Shown piece by piece: positions 54,460 through 64,000 of a stretch of 64,000 nt of DNA; the stretch's first letter is position 1, and each line of letters begins with the position of its first letter. Source of the DNA: Artemia franciscana. Its lineage: Eukaryota; Arthropoda; Branchiopoda; Anostraca; Artemiidae. Where the stretch lies: the NCBI RefSeq assembly GCF_032884065.1, contig NC_088880.1, forward strand, positions 29,229,298 to 29,293,297. Reading direction: 5' to 3'. The notes under the pieces are model-generated. The model did not search any database. It was given only the letters and a program-made list of their open reading frames with translations, and had not been told where the DNA came from. A program made the translations under genes and the position numbers.

Positions 54460-56260
54460 ATTCCGCTGCCTATGATTTTTGTTTCGGCTTTATATGGCCT
54501 AGAGATATCAATGCTATTTAATAACATAAATTGACAAACCCACAAACAAATAAATTTAATAAAAAATCCTAAATAATATTTCAATAAATCACACATATTA
54601 AAAGTTGAGATCAACAAATTAAATCTTACAGAGTAAAATCCAGTCAAAATTAGGAGTCAATGGACTATTAAAATAGAGCTTGGTTCAATTATGAGATTGA
54701 GCGTCCTGTAACGGGTGTGGGGGTTGGGGAAAGTGACTTACCCGACTGCTTGTTTACTCTATACTACTGTCTTTTGAAGCCGCTCATTGCTAAAAGCCAG
54801 GCACCAGAACTTATATTTATTACCGTTTAATACGTGTTTATTGTTTATAATGCATTCTGTAATGTTTTTAAACTCACCGAGTAGTGTGTTTCTTAAATAG
54901 TTACTTTTCGTCACCATTGCTTAAATAGCACCTGCTTGAATAACACCCCGAGTCCCCTCCCCCAATAAATACTCTAGCTACGCCCTTGCACATAAGGCCT
55001 TATCCTTATGCGTGAATAAAGGGTTTGAGACCCCATCCTCGTGAAATTTTTGTCAGACATATCAATATAATTGTTATGTAAAAACATTACAAAAAGCATG
55101 TAAGCATTTTTTCATGCGGTTTTAAATTTTTTTGTGTATCCCTCCCCCTCGAAACCCCCCAAGCCAGATCTGATTAATAATCAGAGTTAATACAATGCTA
55201 CTCTTCAAACTTTCTCCAAACAGCGGCAAAATCCAGGTGAAATAATTGAAACATGCTCTCTTGTCTCTAGATCTGGTTATTATTTTGTGTAAACATTCAT
55301 CCTGTGATCTGAGTTTTCTCCCTTAGAGATCATGGATCTGGAGAAGTATGTTTGATCTGCTTGCAAATGTTTCGACAGAATAACTTTTGGGAGGGATCTA
55401 CATACTATTTTTCATGGGAGGGGGGTGTGTAGGTTCGAAAAGGGAAAATATTAACCATAATACAGACAAAACCATGCTAATATTGAGACTCATGGATATG
55501 GAATAAACCGACCCCCCATCCTTCCTCCCATGCTCCCCTCCAGTGTTGTCAGCTCATGCAGATGTGGTACTAAAATGACAATTTGGGATGCGCCAAGGAC
55601 TGAAGAAGAGGCATTTAGACTTTTCTAGCATACAATGACCTAACCTAATCACATCATTTTAAGTCATACCTAGAAGAGTGAATGTGACGTGTGGCAGCAA
55701 CGGCAGAAGGCAGAGCTCATTTAAACGCGATTCTTAGTGATATTTCTGGGTTCTGGGGGCATATTTCTAAGTTGTAGTTTTCATAGTGTTGTTGATAAAA
55801 TATAATATTTTCATCATATTTTGTTTTATTTCATTAGCATTAATCAAACCTTACTTCTCGAATCTAGACAGAACTTATGTGGTGGCCAATAGACATTAAC
55901 CTTGTTTTTTAGTAGTCTTTTAATTGAGATTTAAATTTAATTTAAATTTTTCGTTAACATTCTAATTTAGAAATTATAAAAATTTAACTTTAATATGAAA
56001 ATCAATATTTAATGTAAAATCTTAATAATTTCCTTTTGATTTCAGATTAACTTTTTTTTCATAATCTTGATTAACAAAATTAAGTAAATATTTCTCAGTT
56101 CTTCTGTTTCAGCATTAGAAAACGAAGAAAGGGTGTATTGTTCTACGTAGCGTGCATAATTACATAAAAACAAGAACTTTTCATTATGAAACATCGATGC
56201 GCACGATTGATTGCAGCTAGACGCACTTCATTACGTCAACTTAATTTAAGAGGTGTTGAA
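54460..56260. other. Intergenic, no gene recognised
   Basis: AT-rich with C-runs and G-runs from worn repeats (54955, 55144, 55420, 55510-55545). A 28-codon frame at 56187-56273 begins MKHRCARLIAARRTSL and runs into the duplicated segment; the basic composition looks protein-like but I cannot place it. Confidence 0.35.
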
Positions 56261-56262
56261 CC

Positions 56263-56590
56263 ATGCTTAACATAACTCACAGTCATACTCGTGGGTTTAG
56301 TTTGTCAGCAACGGTATTGCGTTATATGATTAATTGCAGTTTTTCTGCAAGCTTTCCCCGTCTAACACCGCATACTAATAGGCTTGGGTGCCCACAACAG
56401 CCAACCCAACAACCCAGAGGGGGGCTTAACATAACTCATAGTCATACTCCTGGGTTTAGTTTGTCAGCAACGGTATTGCGTTATATGATTAATTGCAGTT
56501 TTTTTGCAAGCTTTCCCCGTCTAACACCGCATACTGATAGGCTTGGGTGCCCACAACAGCCAACCCAACAACCCAGAGGGGGGGGGGAAT
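56263..56590 (+). repeat. 159-bp tandem duplication, open in one frame through both copies
   Basis: The unit starting GCTTAACATAACTCA at 56265 repeats at 56424 with only a few changes, ending both times in AACCCAGAGGGGG. Because 159 is a multiple of three, one frame stays open through both units (113 codons, repeated segment GFSLSATVLRYMINCSF). The near identity means a recent duplication. I recognise no domain. Confidence 0.9.
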
Positions 56591-56599
56591 GCCGTGTAT

Positions 56600-58225
56600 A
56601 GTAAGAGGAGATAAGATTTATTTTTGAAATATTTATTTCGCAAGCATAAATGGGTCAAGTTCACATTTTCGTGTCAATAAACACGCTAAAAAATATATAT
56701 TTTTTCATTTAAATTTAGGAATATGTTTTTTTTTAATCCAACAGAAAGATCACTTAGGAATAAGTGATATAGGGCTAGTCAGAAAGAAAAAAAACATATC
56801 AAAATGTCAAGGAGGTTAAAAAAACTTAAAAAATGTCATAAACAATTAAGAATCCAAGGATTAGAAGGGAATGAATAAAATAAAAATGTAAGTACAAAAT
56901 TTACTCTCGTGACTAAAAAGTACAAAATAAAATAAAAAAGAGAGAAAGAATACAAAAGTAGAGCTCAAAATTTGCATATATAAAAATTAAACAACTTGAA
57001 GGTAAAATGAGAGCGGGGGCAGAGGATTCACTTAAAATATCAACTATGTATGGGACGAAAATTCTTCTGTTAATTCCAGTGAAGAATTTCTTTGGTGTAA
57101 GCCGGGGGTTGTTTGTTGAAGGGGAGTGAGGGAGGCGAGGCTGTAGGAGGAAAATTGACTAGGGAAAAGGGAATTTTTTTAGGTATTATGGAGGGTATAG
57201 TTCTAAAAAGACACAAGACATCCCATGTTTTAGAACATTTCAAGAATTTCTCAAAACTTTAAGAGGCTCAATTTTCTTTTGCCCAATAACAGGTTCGCAG
57301 GCAGGACTTTGTTCCGGTGTGAGGAGGCAATAACAAAAAATAAAGTTATTTGTTAATACCAGGAAGAAGTGCCAGAAATTTTGGACAAATTTATAATTTT
57401 TGGGCGGGACCGGGTCCCCTTCCCTGTGTACGGGGCTATATGACGGCATTACTCTAGTAAGCAGGCTGTATAAGTTAAAGGTGCAGGGCTCAAATTTAGC
57501 TAACATAGAAATATTTACACATTATAAAAACCGATTAATTTTTCTTCTCAAAGAAGCAAAAGTAAATCATTATAAAAATCAGTTCTGTAAGTGTGATTCA
57601 CCCTAGGGGACATGAAAAAAACAAAAACAAAGATAGTATAAGCTAATATAATATAAGATAGTATATAGTATAAAAAATAGCATAAAAACAAAACAGATAT
57701 AGTATAAGCTAATAATATATAAGATAAGATAGTATAAGCTAAGATGGTATAAGATAGTGTATTCCATCCCAAATTACAAATCATAAAGGTTTTTAGATGC
57801 TTACTGTGACAGGGAACGGCAGAAGCATTTGAAATAGGCGCAGCATTGCCAGCACGGTACAATTATACTGTTTTTGCTACAACTTAAAGGTCCTGGTACA
57901 ATGCGGCGAAAGTACATTTCATTTGAGCACATTCTCAAGCCACCTCTTACGGATATAGGCTCTAAGCGAAAAAAAATTCCAGTTTCAATTTAGGAATTTT
58001 TTTTTTTTTTAATCCAACATAAAGTTCGCTTTTTGTATGGATTCAAAATTTTGATTGAAAATCAACATTGTCAATTATCAAGCAGGTTTACTACCAGGGA
58101 AAAAAATCCCTATAATCTTGAAAAAACCCCACTTAATCAGTAAAAAAAAATGTTAAAATTATGACATAGATGCCTTACCAAACAGTATGCTTTTGGATTT
58201 TGAAATCGCTGGTTTTGTTACTTTT
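56600..58225. other. Intergenic around the minisatellite, nothing coding
   Basis: AT-rich, A-runs and T-runs; AATTTAGGAATATGTTTTTT...AATCCAACA occurs at about 56713 and in similar form at 57989, suggesting a dispersed repeat. No domain in any frame. Confidence 0.35.
57635..57770. repeat. AGATAGTATAAGCTAATA minisatellite
   Basis: About eight imperfect copies of AAGATAGTATAAGCTAA-type units. Confidence 0.85.
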
Positions 58226-58229
58226 CAGG

Positions 58230-58812
58230 CTTTTATCACTATTATTTTTTTTTCTCCTAGTATGTTTAACAGAGGGGCAGCAATCAGAAGTGGGTGCAAT
58301 TACCAGCCTATATTTTGAAAAGTACTTTTGTTTTGGTGTTTTATTGTTTTCTAAGGTCCCTGGTGTTAGAGAACTACTTTTTATCTATATTTGTAAAAAT
58401 AAATGAAAAAGAAATAAAAAGTAATGTATCTTTGCCCCCACCCCCTATGCATTTTCATGGATTGCATATTCGTCTATTCCCCTGGTCTGTGAACTTTGGC
58501 TAGTGGTAAGAAACCTAAGCTCTAAGGACGTTCGGTTTTTGATACCCGTATAGGAGTTTTATCCCAAGTGATAAAAAAGGAGGTAACCCCTCTGGCTCAT
58601 CCTTAATCCCAAAAATTGTGATTTTCCCCAAACTTCTGGATATTCTTATCAAATTATCAATTTCTCATTACTGCCCCCCTACAATAAAAAAAAAACCTGC
58701 GTGCGTGCCTGGTTTCACCTTTAAATAACTGGTCTTGCTAGCCCCTTGTTCTGGATCAGTCGAGAATAGCTTTAGTCCCACCAAAAGAGCATGGGAATCT
58801 TAAAAAAAATTG
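58230..58812 (+). repeat. 600-bp tandem duplication, first copy (no AT tract)
   Basis: Landmarks: CTCCTAGTATGTTTAAC, GAAGTGGGTGCAAT, CCTAAGCTCTAAGGACGTTC, AAGGAGGTAACCCCTCTGGC, CCTGCGTGCGTGCCT, GAGCATGGGAATCTTA. At the point where the second copy has an (AT)n tract, this copy simply reads TTTATCTATATTTGTAAAAA. Confidence 0.92.
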
Positions 58813-58835
58813 GATGTTTGGGAATTTAAGACCAG

Positions 58836-59582
<747 letters not shown>

Positions 59583-60061
59583 ATCTTTGTCAATTTAAAA
59601 TGGGGAAATAGGGATAAAAACAACTATTTGCACCAGCGTCAGCGTCTAACTAAATGCACCTAGCATTTAGTTAGTGCAACTAAATGCACCAGCATTCCAG
59701 CGTCTAGCAGCACCGCAAGGAAGAAAAATGTAAAGAAAATTGAATAACGGATAAAATTAACCTGGAATATTATAGGGTTGTAGTAAAAATTTTTCTGCAA
59801 GCAATAATTAATCTAGTTTTTTTTTGTTTTCAAGAAAAATTTTAGGTAAAAATTCAATCTACAGGAAATAGCCCTGGGATAAATCGGGAGAATCTTTTTC
59901 CTGATTTATCAGCATGTCATTCAGTCTTGTGAAGTCTAAGCTGGTAAGCCTACTGGTGACACAATTCTGCAATGTTTACCAATCAATCCTACGCTGTAAA
60001 ACACCTAAAAAAATCATTACAAAGCAGTTTTGGGCCGAACTAAATCGCCAGGCACTTTTGT

Positions 60062-60560
60062 GATTGATCCTTTTGACAATGGTGCCTATTTCTATTCTTA
60101 GAAGTGTCTCATAACTACGATTGTGATCTTTGTGAGACATACTGTTCATCAGAACATGCAGCAAACCTCCGCTCTCCACATATGGAGCAACTGTAAGGAC
60201 CACTCTTCATCCTAACGCTTCCCAAATATGTTCTTCTTAGGTGCATAATATGATACAGGAACTTTAAATTATACTGGTTTCTCCAGCGTAAACAATGCTT
60301 ACTTGCGTAAGTATTATCCAACTTCATGGACATTCCCCGACTTTTTTCATTTATCCTTTCGACTTTGGTTCTATTTCTACTTTTAGAAGTGTCTCATAAC
60401 TAAGGTTGTGCTCTTTGTGTGACATCCTACTCATCAGAACATGCAGCAAACCTCCGCTCTCCACACATGGGGCAACTCAAAGGCCGAATCTTCATCCTAA
60501 CCCTCCCCAAATATGTTCTTCTTACGTACATAATATGATATATGAAATTGAACATATAAC
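60062..60560 (-). repeat. 285-bp tandem duplication with protein-like minus strand
   Basis: AGAAGTGTCTCATAACTA at 60100 recurs at 60385; CAGAACATGCAGCAAACCTC, TTCATCCTAAC and ATATGTTCTTCTTA follow in both. On the minus strand the first copy has an open frame with SCSICGERRFAACS-type sequence. It could come from a transposon protein; I cannot name the family. Confidence 0.75.
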
Positions 60561-60591
60561 GGTATCCAAGTTAGGCAGCAATTCTGCTTAG

Positions 60592-60780
60592 TATAAAAAC
60601 AAAAGCACTATTTAAACTCCAACAGATAACACCATACATATTCAATCAATAGCTCGAAATCTCAAAGGACTACAATTCACCCGTTCAACGAACATCTCTA
60701 AGTGACAGGAATAAAAAGTGAAATTTCCTTTTAAACTGGATTTGATAAGTGTTAATATATTAATGAATATTATTCTCAAT
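60592..60780 (+). repeat. Dispersed repeat (partner 45341-45530)
   Basis: Same blocks as the copy beside element B but without the hairpin-ended element on its left, which makes it a useful unoccupied comparison. Confidence 0.8.
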
Positions 60781-61509
60781 GAACAAATTTGGGAAGTCCC
60801 CTCAACGCGGCTGTTTATATAAAAATGGTGTAAAGTGACATTTTCCAAAATGTTCAGGAGAAGCAAAGCTTTGTTTGGAAAATACACTTTCGAGCTCCAG
60901 CCGCATCTTTCTGGCCATCTCGTGGGGGGCCTTATGTGGCAATCTTCGTAACTGATGAAGAGCCGTGCACTTAACGCTATTTGCTCTGCAAAAACTGATT
61001 AAAATTTGGTTATTACGCGTTTTGAGTGGATTATAAAATCGAACATATCTCGAAAACGAAACGAGATACGTGAATTTTGATTAAAGCAGTTGATCAGGCA
61101 TACCCGATTTTAGTAGAATACATCTAAATGATATCGTTTTTGACTGATGTGTCACATAACGCCTTTCGCATTTTCATAGTCAAAGGGTAGGTGCTTTTTA
61201 AGGGGAAAGGATGGAGTTAGAAAATTCAAAAGAGCTTACCCTGGTATATTTCTGGATCGCAATTCGTTTCAGAAAGCTGCTTTTACCTAACTCAACTACT
61301 TTCCTAGATTTTGATTTTTTTTTGTATTTTCCTTGAAAAAATTATAAAAATGTACCCCACCCCCTCTCTAGATTTTGAAAAGCACATTTTTTACGTATCT
61401 TCAACAAACAGAAATTGAAGAAAAAACCCTTGCCCTACCCTGTATTTTCGTGAAGTGGCACCTCTAGTTAGCTATGTTGTTTTCTGACTTGTCAAACAGT
61501 TCTTATTAA

Positions 61510-61870
61510 TGAACTGTAAGTAAGGGGCCACCCGGCTCGATAGTAACCGAAACCCGAGAAGACGGAATTTTGATACAAATAGATCCATCAAAAGAACTGG
61601 ATTCTTATGCTGATTTTTGAAATACAAGTTTCATCAAGTTTAGTCTTACCCATCAAAACTTACTAGTCTGAGAAAATTTGTCTTATTTTCGAAAAAAAGG
61701 AGGAAACATCCTCTAAAAGTCATAGAATCTTAACGAAAATCACACCATCGGATTCAGCGTATTAGAAAATCCTGCTGTAGAGGTTTCAAGCTCCTATCTA
61801 CAAAAATGTGGAATTTTGTATTTTTTACCAGAAGAAAGATCACGGATGTGTGTTTATTTGTTTTTTTTTC
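61510..61870 (+). repeat. Dispersed repeat, copy 1 (partner 63128-63440)
   Basis: Shared ordered blocks: GTAAGTAAGG, ATAGTAACC(G/A)AAA, TTTAGTCTTACCCATCAAA, AAAATTACACCATC-type, CAAGCTCCTAT. This copy extends further right into AAATGTGGAATTTTGTATTT and AAAGATCACGGATG. Confidence 0.85.
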
Positions 61871-61959
61871 CTGGGGATGATCGTATAGAGCCAGTGGTCC
61901 TAGAATCTCACGAGAGGACTTATTCGAACGGAATTAAAAGTTCTAGTGTTTTTTTTTAA

Positions 61960-62330
61960 GTGGCTGAAAATTGAAGGGTGACTAGGCCCCCTCCCACGCT
62001 CATTTTTTCCCAAAGTCACTGGATCAAAATTTTGAGATAACCATTTTGTTCGACATATTCGAAAAATTTAATAACTCTGTCTTTAAGGACGACTTAATCC
62101 CTCACAGTTCCCGGGGGAAGGACTGCAAATTATGAACTTTGCCCATTGCCTACATACAGTATTTGTTATTTCGAATTATACAGACATTCTCACGGGGGTG
62201 TTTCTGGTGGGGACGGGGGTCGGAAGGAGAGGGTTACGTGGGAGGATCTTTCCATGGAGGAATCCTTATGGGGGAAAAGAATTTACATGAAGGGGCGCTG
62301 GATTCCCCAGCAATATTTAAAAAACATTCA
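61960..62330 (+). repeat. Dispersed repeat (partner 46240-46570)
   Basis: Second copy of the family described at 46240. It continues directly into the hairpin-repeat cluster to its right, so both may belong to one composite element. Confidence 0.65.
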
Positions 62331-62361
62331 GAAATTAAATAAAAAAGAGCAAGTTTTTTCA

Positions 62362-63110
62362 GCTGAAAGTAAGGAGCAACATTAAAACTTAAGAAAATGA
62401 ACAGAAAATCTTCCGTATATGAGGGGGATCGCCCCCTCATCAATATCTCGCTCTTTACGCAATGGTATTTTTAGTAATTTCAAAAGAGCTATTTATTCTG
62501 ATTAAAATGCATTTAGGATTAGTGGGGAATTCTTAAAGAATTGGTACAAAATTTGAACTTTAGCTTAAAGTGCGAGGTATTAACGAGGGGGTGAACCCCC
62601 TCATATTACGTATATGAGGGAGTTTCTTAGCCTCGTCAGTACCTCGCTCTTTACGCTAAAGTTAGAATTTTGTTAATTAATGGTCGTAATAAACAATAAT
62701 TTGTTTGTGTTATTTTGAGGCCAATCTTAGCATTTAATATTATCTTAAGCAGCTTCTTAACTATGATTTTTGTATGAGGATAAACCAAAGATATTGTATG
62801 TTTTCGGCTTGTGGTTGTTATTAAATAAAAAAAAAGTTTTTTCCAGCTGAAACTAAGGAACAACATTAAAACTTAAAACGAACAGAAATTATTACTTATA
62901 TTAGGGGGCTGGTCCCTTCTCAGTACCTCACTCTTTACGCTAGTGTTTGAAATTTTGTTCCAATTATTTAAGACTGACTCCTGACACACAACTTTAATTA
63001 AATAGTAACCTTTTTAAAAATTCAGAAACATTTTAGCGAAAAGAGTGGGGTACTGAGGAGGGGATAACTCCTTTACATACGTAATAACAACCAAAAGAAA
63101 AATATGATAA
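62362..63110. repeat. Cluster of GAGGGGG...CCCCCTC hairpin modules
   Basis: Modules reading AGCTGAAA(G/C)TAAGGA(G/A)CAACATTAAAAC then ATATGAGGGGG...CCCCCTC...CTC(G/A)CTCTTTACGC occur near 62362-62460, 62585-62665 and 62838-62945, with an inverted one near 63033-63090. Each contains a short G-run/C-run stem. Confidence 0.8.
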
Positions 63111-63127
63111 AATTGCTGTTCAAACAG

Positions 63128-63440
63128 TTCGTGGAAGCGAATTGTAAGTAAGGATTGATCCAGCTCAATAGTAACCAAAACTCTAAGAAACGGTTCAAAA
63201 AAAAAGAATTTTAATGCCAATAGGTATATTAAGAGAATCGGCTTTTATGCTTATTTCAAATATGTAAATTTCATTAAGTTTAGTCTTACCCATCAAAGGT
63301 TGCAAGCATAAAAAAAATTACCGAATTTTCAAGAAAACAGGGAAGCTCCCAGTAAAAGTCAAGTTATCTAACTGAAAATTACACCATCATATTCAGTGTA
63401 TCAGAGAACCCTACTGAATAGGTCTCAAGCTCCTATTTTA
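63128..63440 (+). repeat. Dispersed repeat, copy 2 (partner 61510-61870)
   Basis: See copy 1. Diverged by many substitutions; runs straight into the large hairpin at 63447. Confidence 0.85.
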
Positions 63441-63446
63441 AGACGA

Positions 63447-63617
63447 ACAGAAATTATTCCGTATATGAAAGGGGCTATTCCCTCTTCAACGCCTTGCTTT
63501 TTACGCTAAAGCTTGACTCTCTCTCACAGCTCCATTTTTTAAAACGATAAAAACTTTAGCGTGAAGAGCGACGCGTTGAGGAGGGACAGCCCCTTTCATA
63601 TACGGAATAATTTCTGT
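63447..63617. repeat. Large imperfect hairpin of the same module
   Basis: Arm 63447-63511 (ACAGAAATTATTCCGTATAT ... GCTAAAG) is inverted at 63554-63617 (CTTTAGCG ... ATACGGAATAATTTCTGT). The arms are about 65 bp with a 42-base loop. It combines two oppositely oriented copies of the cluster module. Confidence 0.85.
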
Positions 63618-63659
63618 GTGTTTTAAGTTTTAGTGTCGCTCCTTACATTCAGTAGAAAA

Positions 63660-64000
63660 AAAACTTGTTTTTTATTTAATCTAGAACAAAATTAAAGCCA
63701 ATTGCTATAATAAATTTAAAGAAATAGATGTCATTTTATCAAGGCTCTATCCGGGGGGGGGGCTACTCGTAAAAACCTAGCAAACGTATAGTTTACTAGG
63801 CTGTTATAAAGAGAAGACCAGCTAATGGTGGTTCTGGCTTCTCTTGCGCCTAGGGAAAGTGATTACCCCCTCCCCTGTCTCCCAAAAATTTCCGGTCAAA
63901 TTTTAACAAAATGTTGATTTGTTAACGAAATTGTACACAATTTACCAATTAATTAATAATTTTTTTTAATTTTTTCCATTTGATTATCATTATTTAATTG
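63660..64000. other. Right edge, nothing recognised
   Basis: AT-rich with a G-run at 63751-63761 and an AATTAATTAATAATTTTTTT end. Confidence 0.4.

Overview
This is animal nuclear DNA, AT-rich and repeat-dense, with long introns. It has GT/AG introns, long (AT)n and (CT)n microsatellites, decayed non-LTR retrotransposons, several MITE-like elements and two recognisable host genes. An arthropod is likely and a branchiopod crustacean such as Artemia is my best guess. That rests on the protein similarity and the general look of the repeats, not on a search.

Left third (1-22 kb): the 3' two thirds of a Tousled-like kinase gene (TLK) on the + strand. Six exons (2819-2937, 5159-5399, 8485-8928, 11216-11466, 18218-18437, 21657-21905) join with consistent phases into 507 codons plus a stop. 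They cover the C-terminal coiled-coil region and the whole kinase domain with all catalytic motifs; the 5' exons lie before base 1. The introns hold minisatellites, (AT)n tracts, an hAT-type MITE with a perfect 8-bp target duplication, LINE relics and one copy (A) of a large repeat element. Directly upstream of two exons there are decayed tandem copies of the intron/exon junction ('ghost exons'); the one before the last exon is a run of four.

Middle (22-42 kb): mostly non-coding. It holds AT-rich tracts, a candidate small exon/ORF at 26.7 kb with its own ghost copy 694 bp upstream, a 1.2-kb array of an 88-bp minisatellite, inverted-repeat elements, a decayed LINE reverse transcriptase (37.7-39.0 kb, - strand), and on the - strand the first coding exon of a MYCBP (AMY-1)-like gene whose splice donor lies 8 bp from a fold-back transposon.

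Right part (42-64 kb): repeats only. Copies B (42.4-45.3 kb, inverted) and C (51.9-53.9 kb) of the large element have internal arrays of about 295-bp units in different numbers but similar terminal architecture, with a small hairpin at one end. There are also an RTE-like reverse transcriptase scrap, a tRNA-Leu primer-binding site that marks an LTR-retrotransposon remnant, a 600-bp tandem duplication in which only one copy acquired an (AT)n tract, and a family of hairpin repeats at the far right.

The two host genes have no obvious functional link in the sequence. TLK is a nuclear kinase of the chromatin-assembly pathway and MYCBP a small MYC/AKAP partner; they are convergent (TLK +, MYCBP -).
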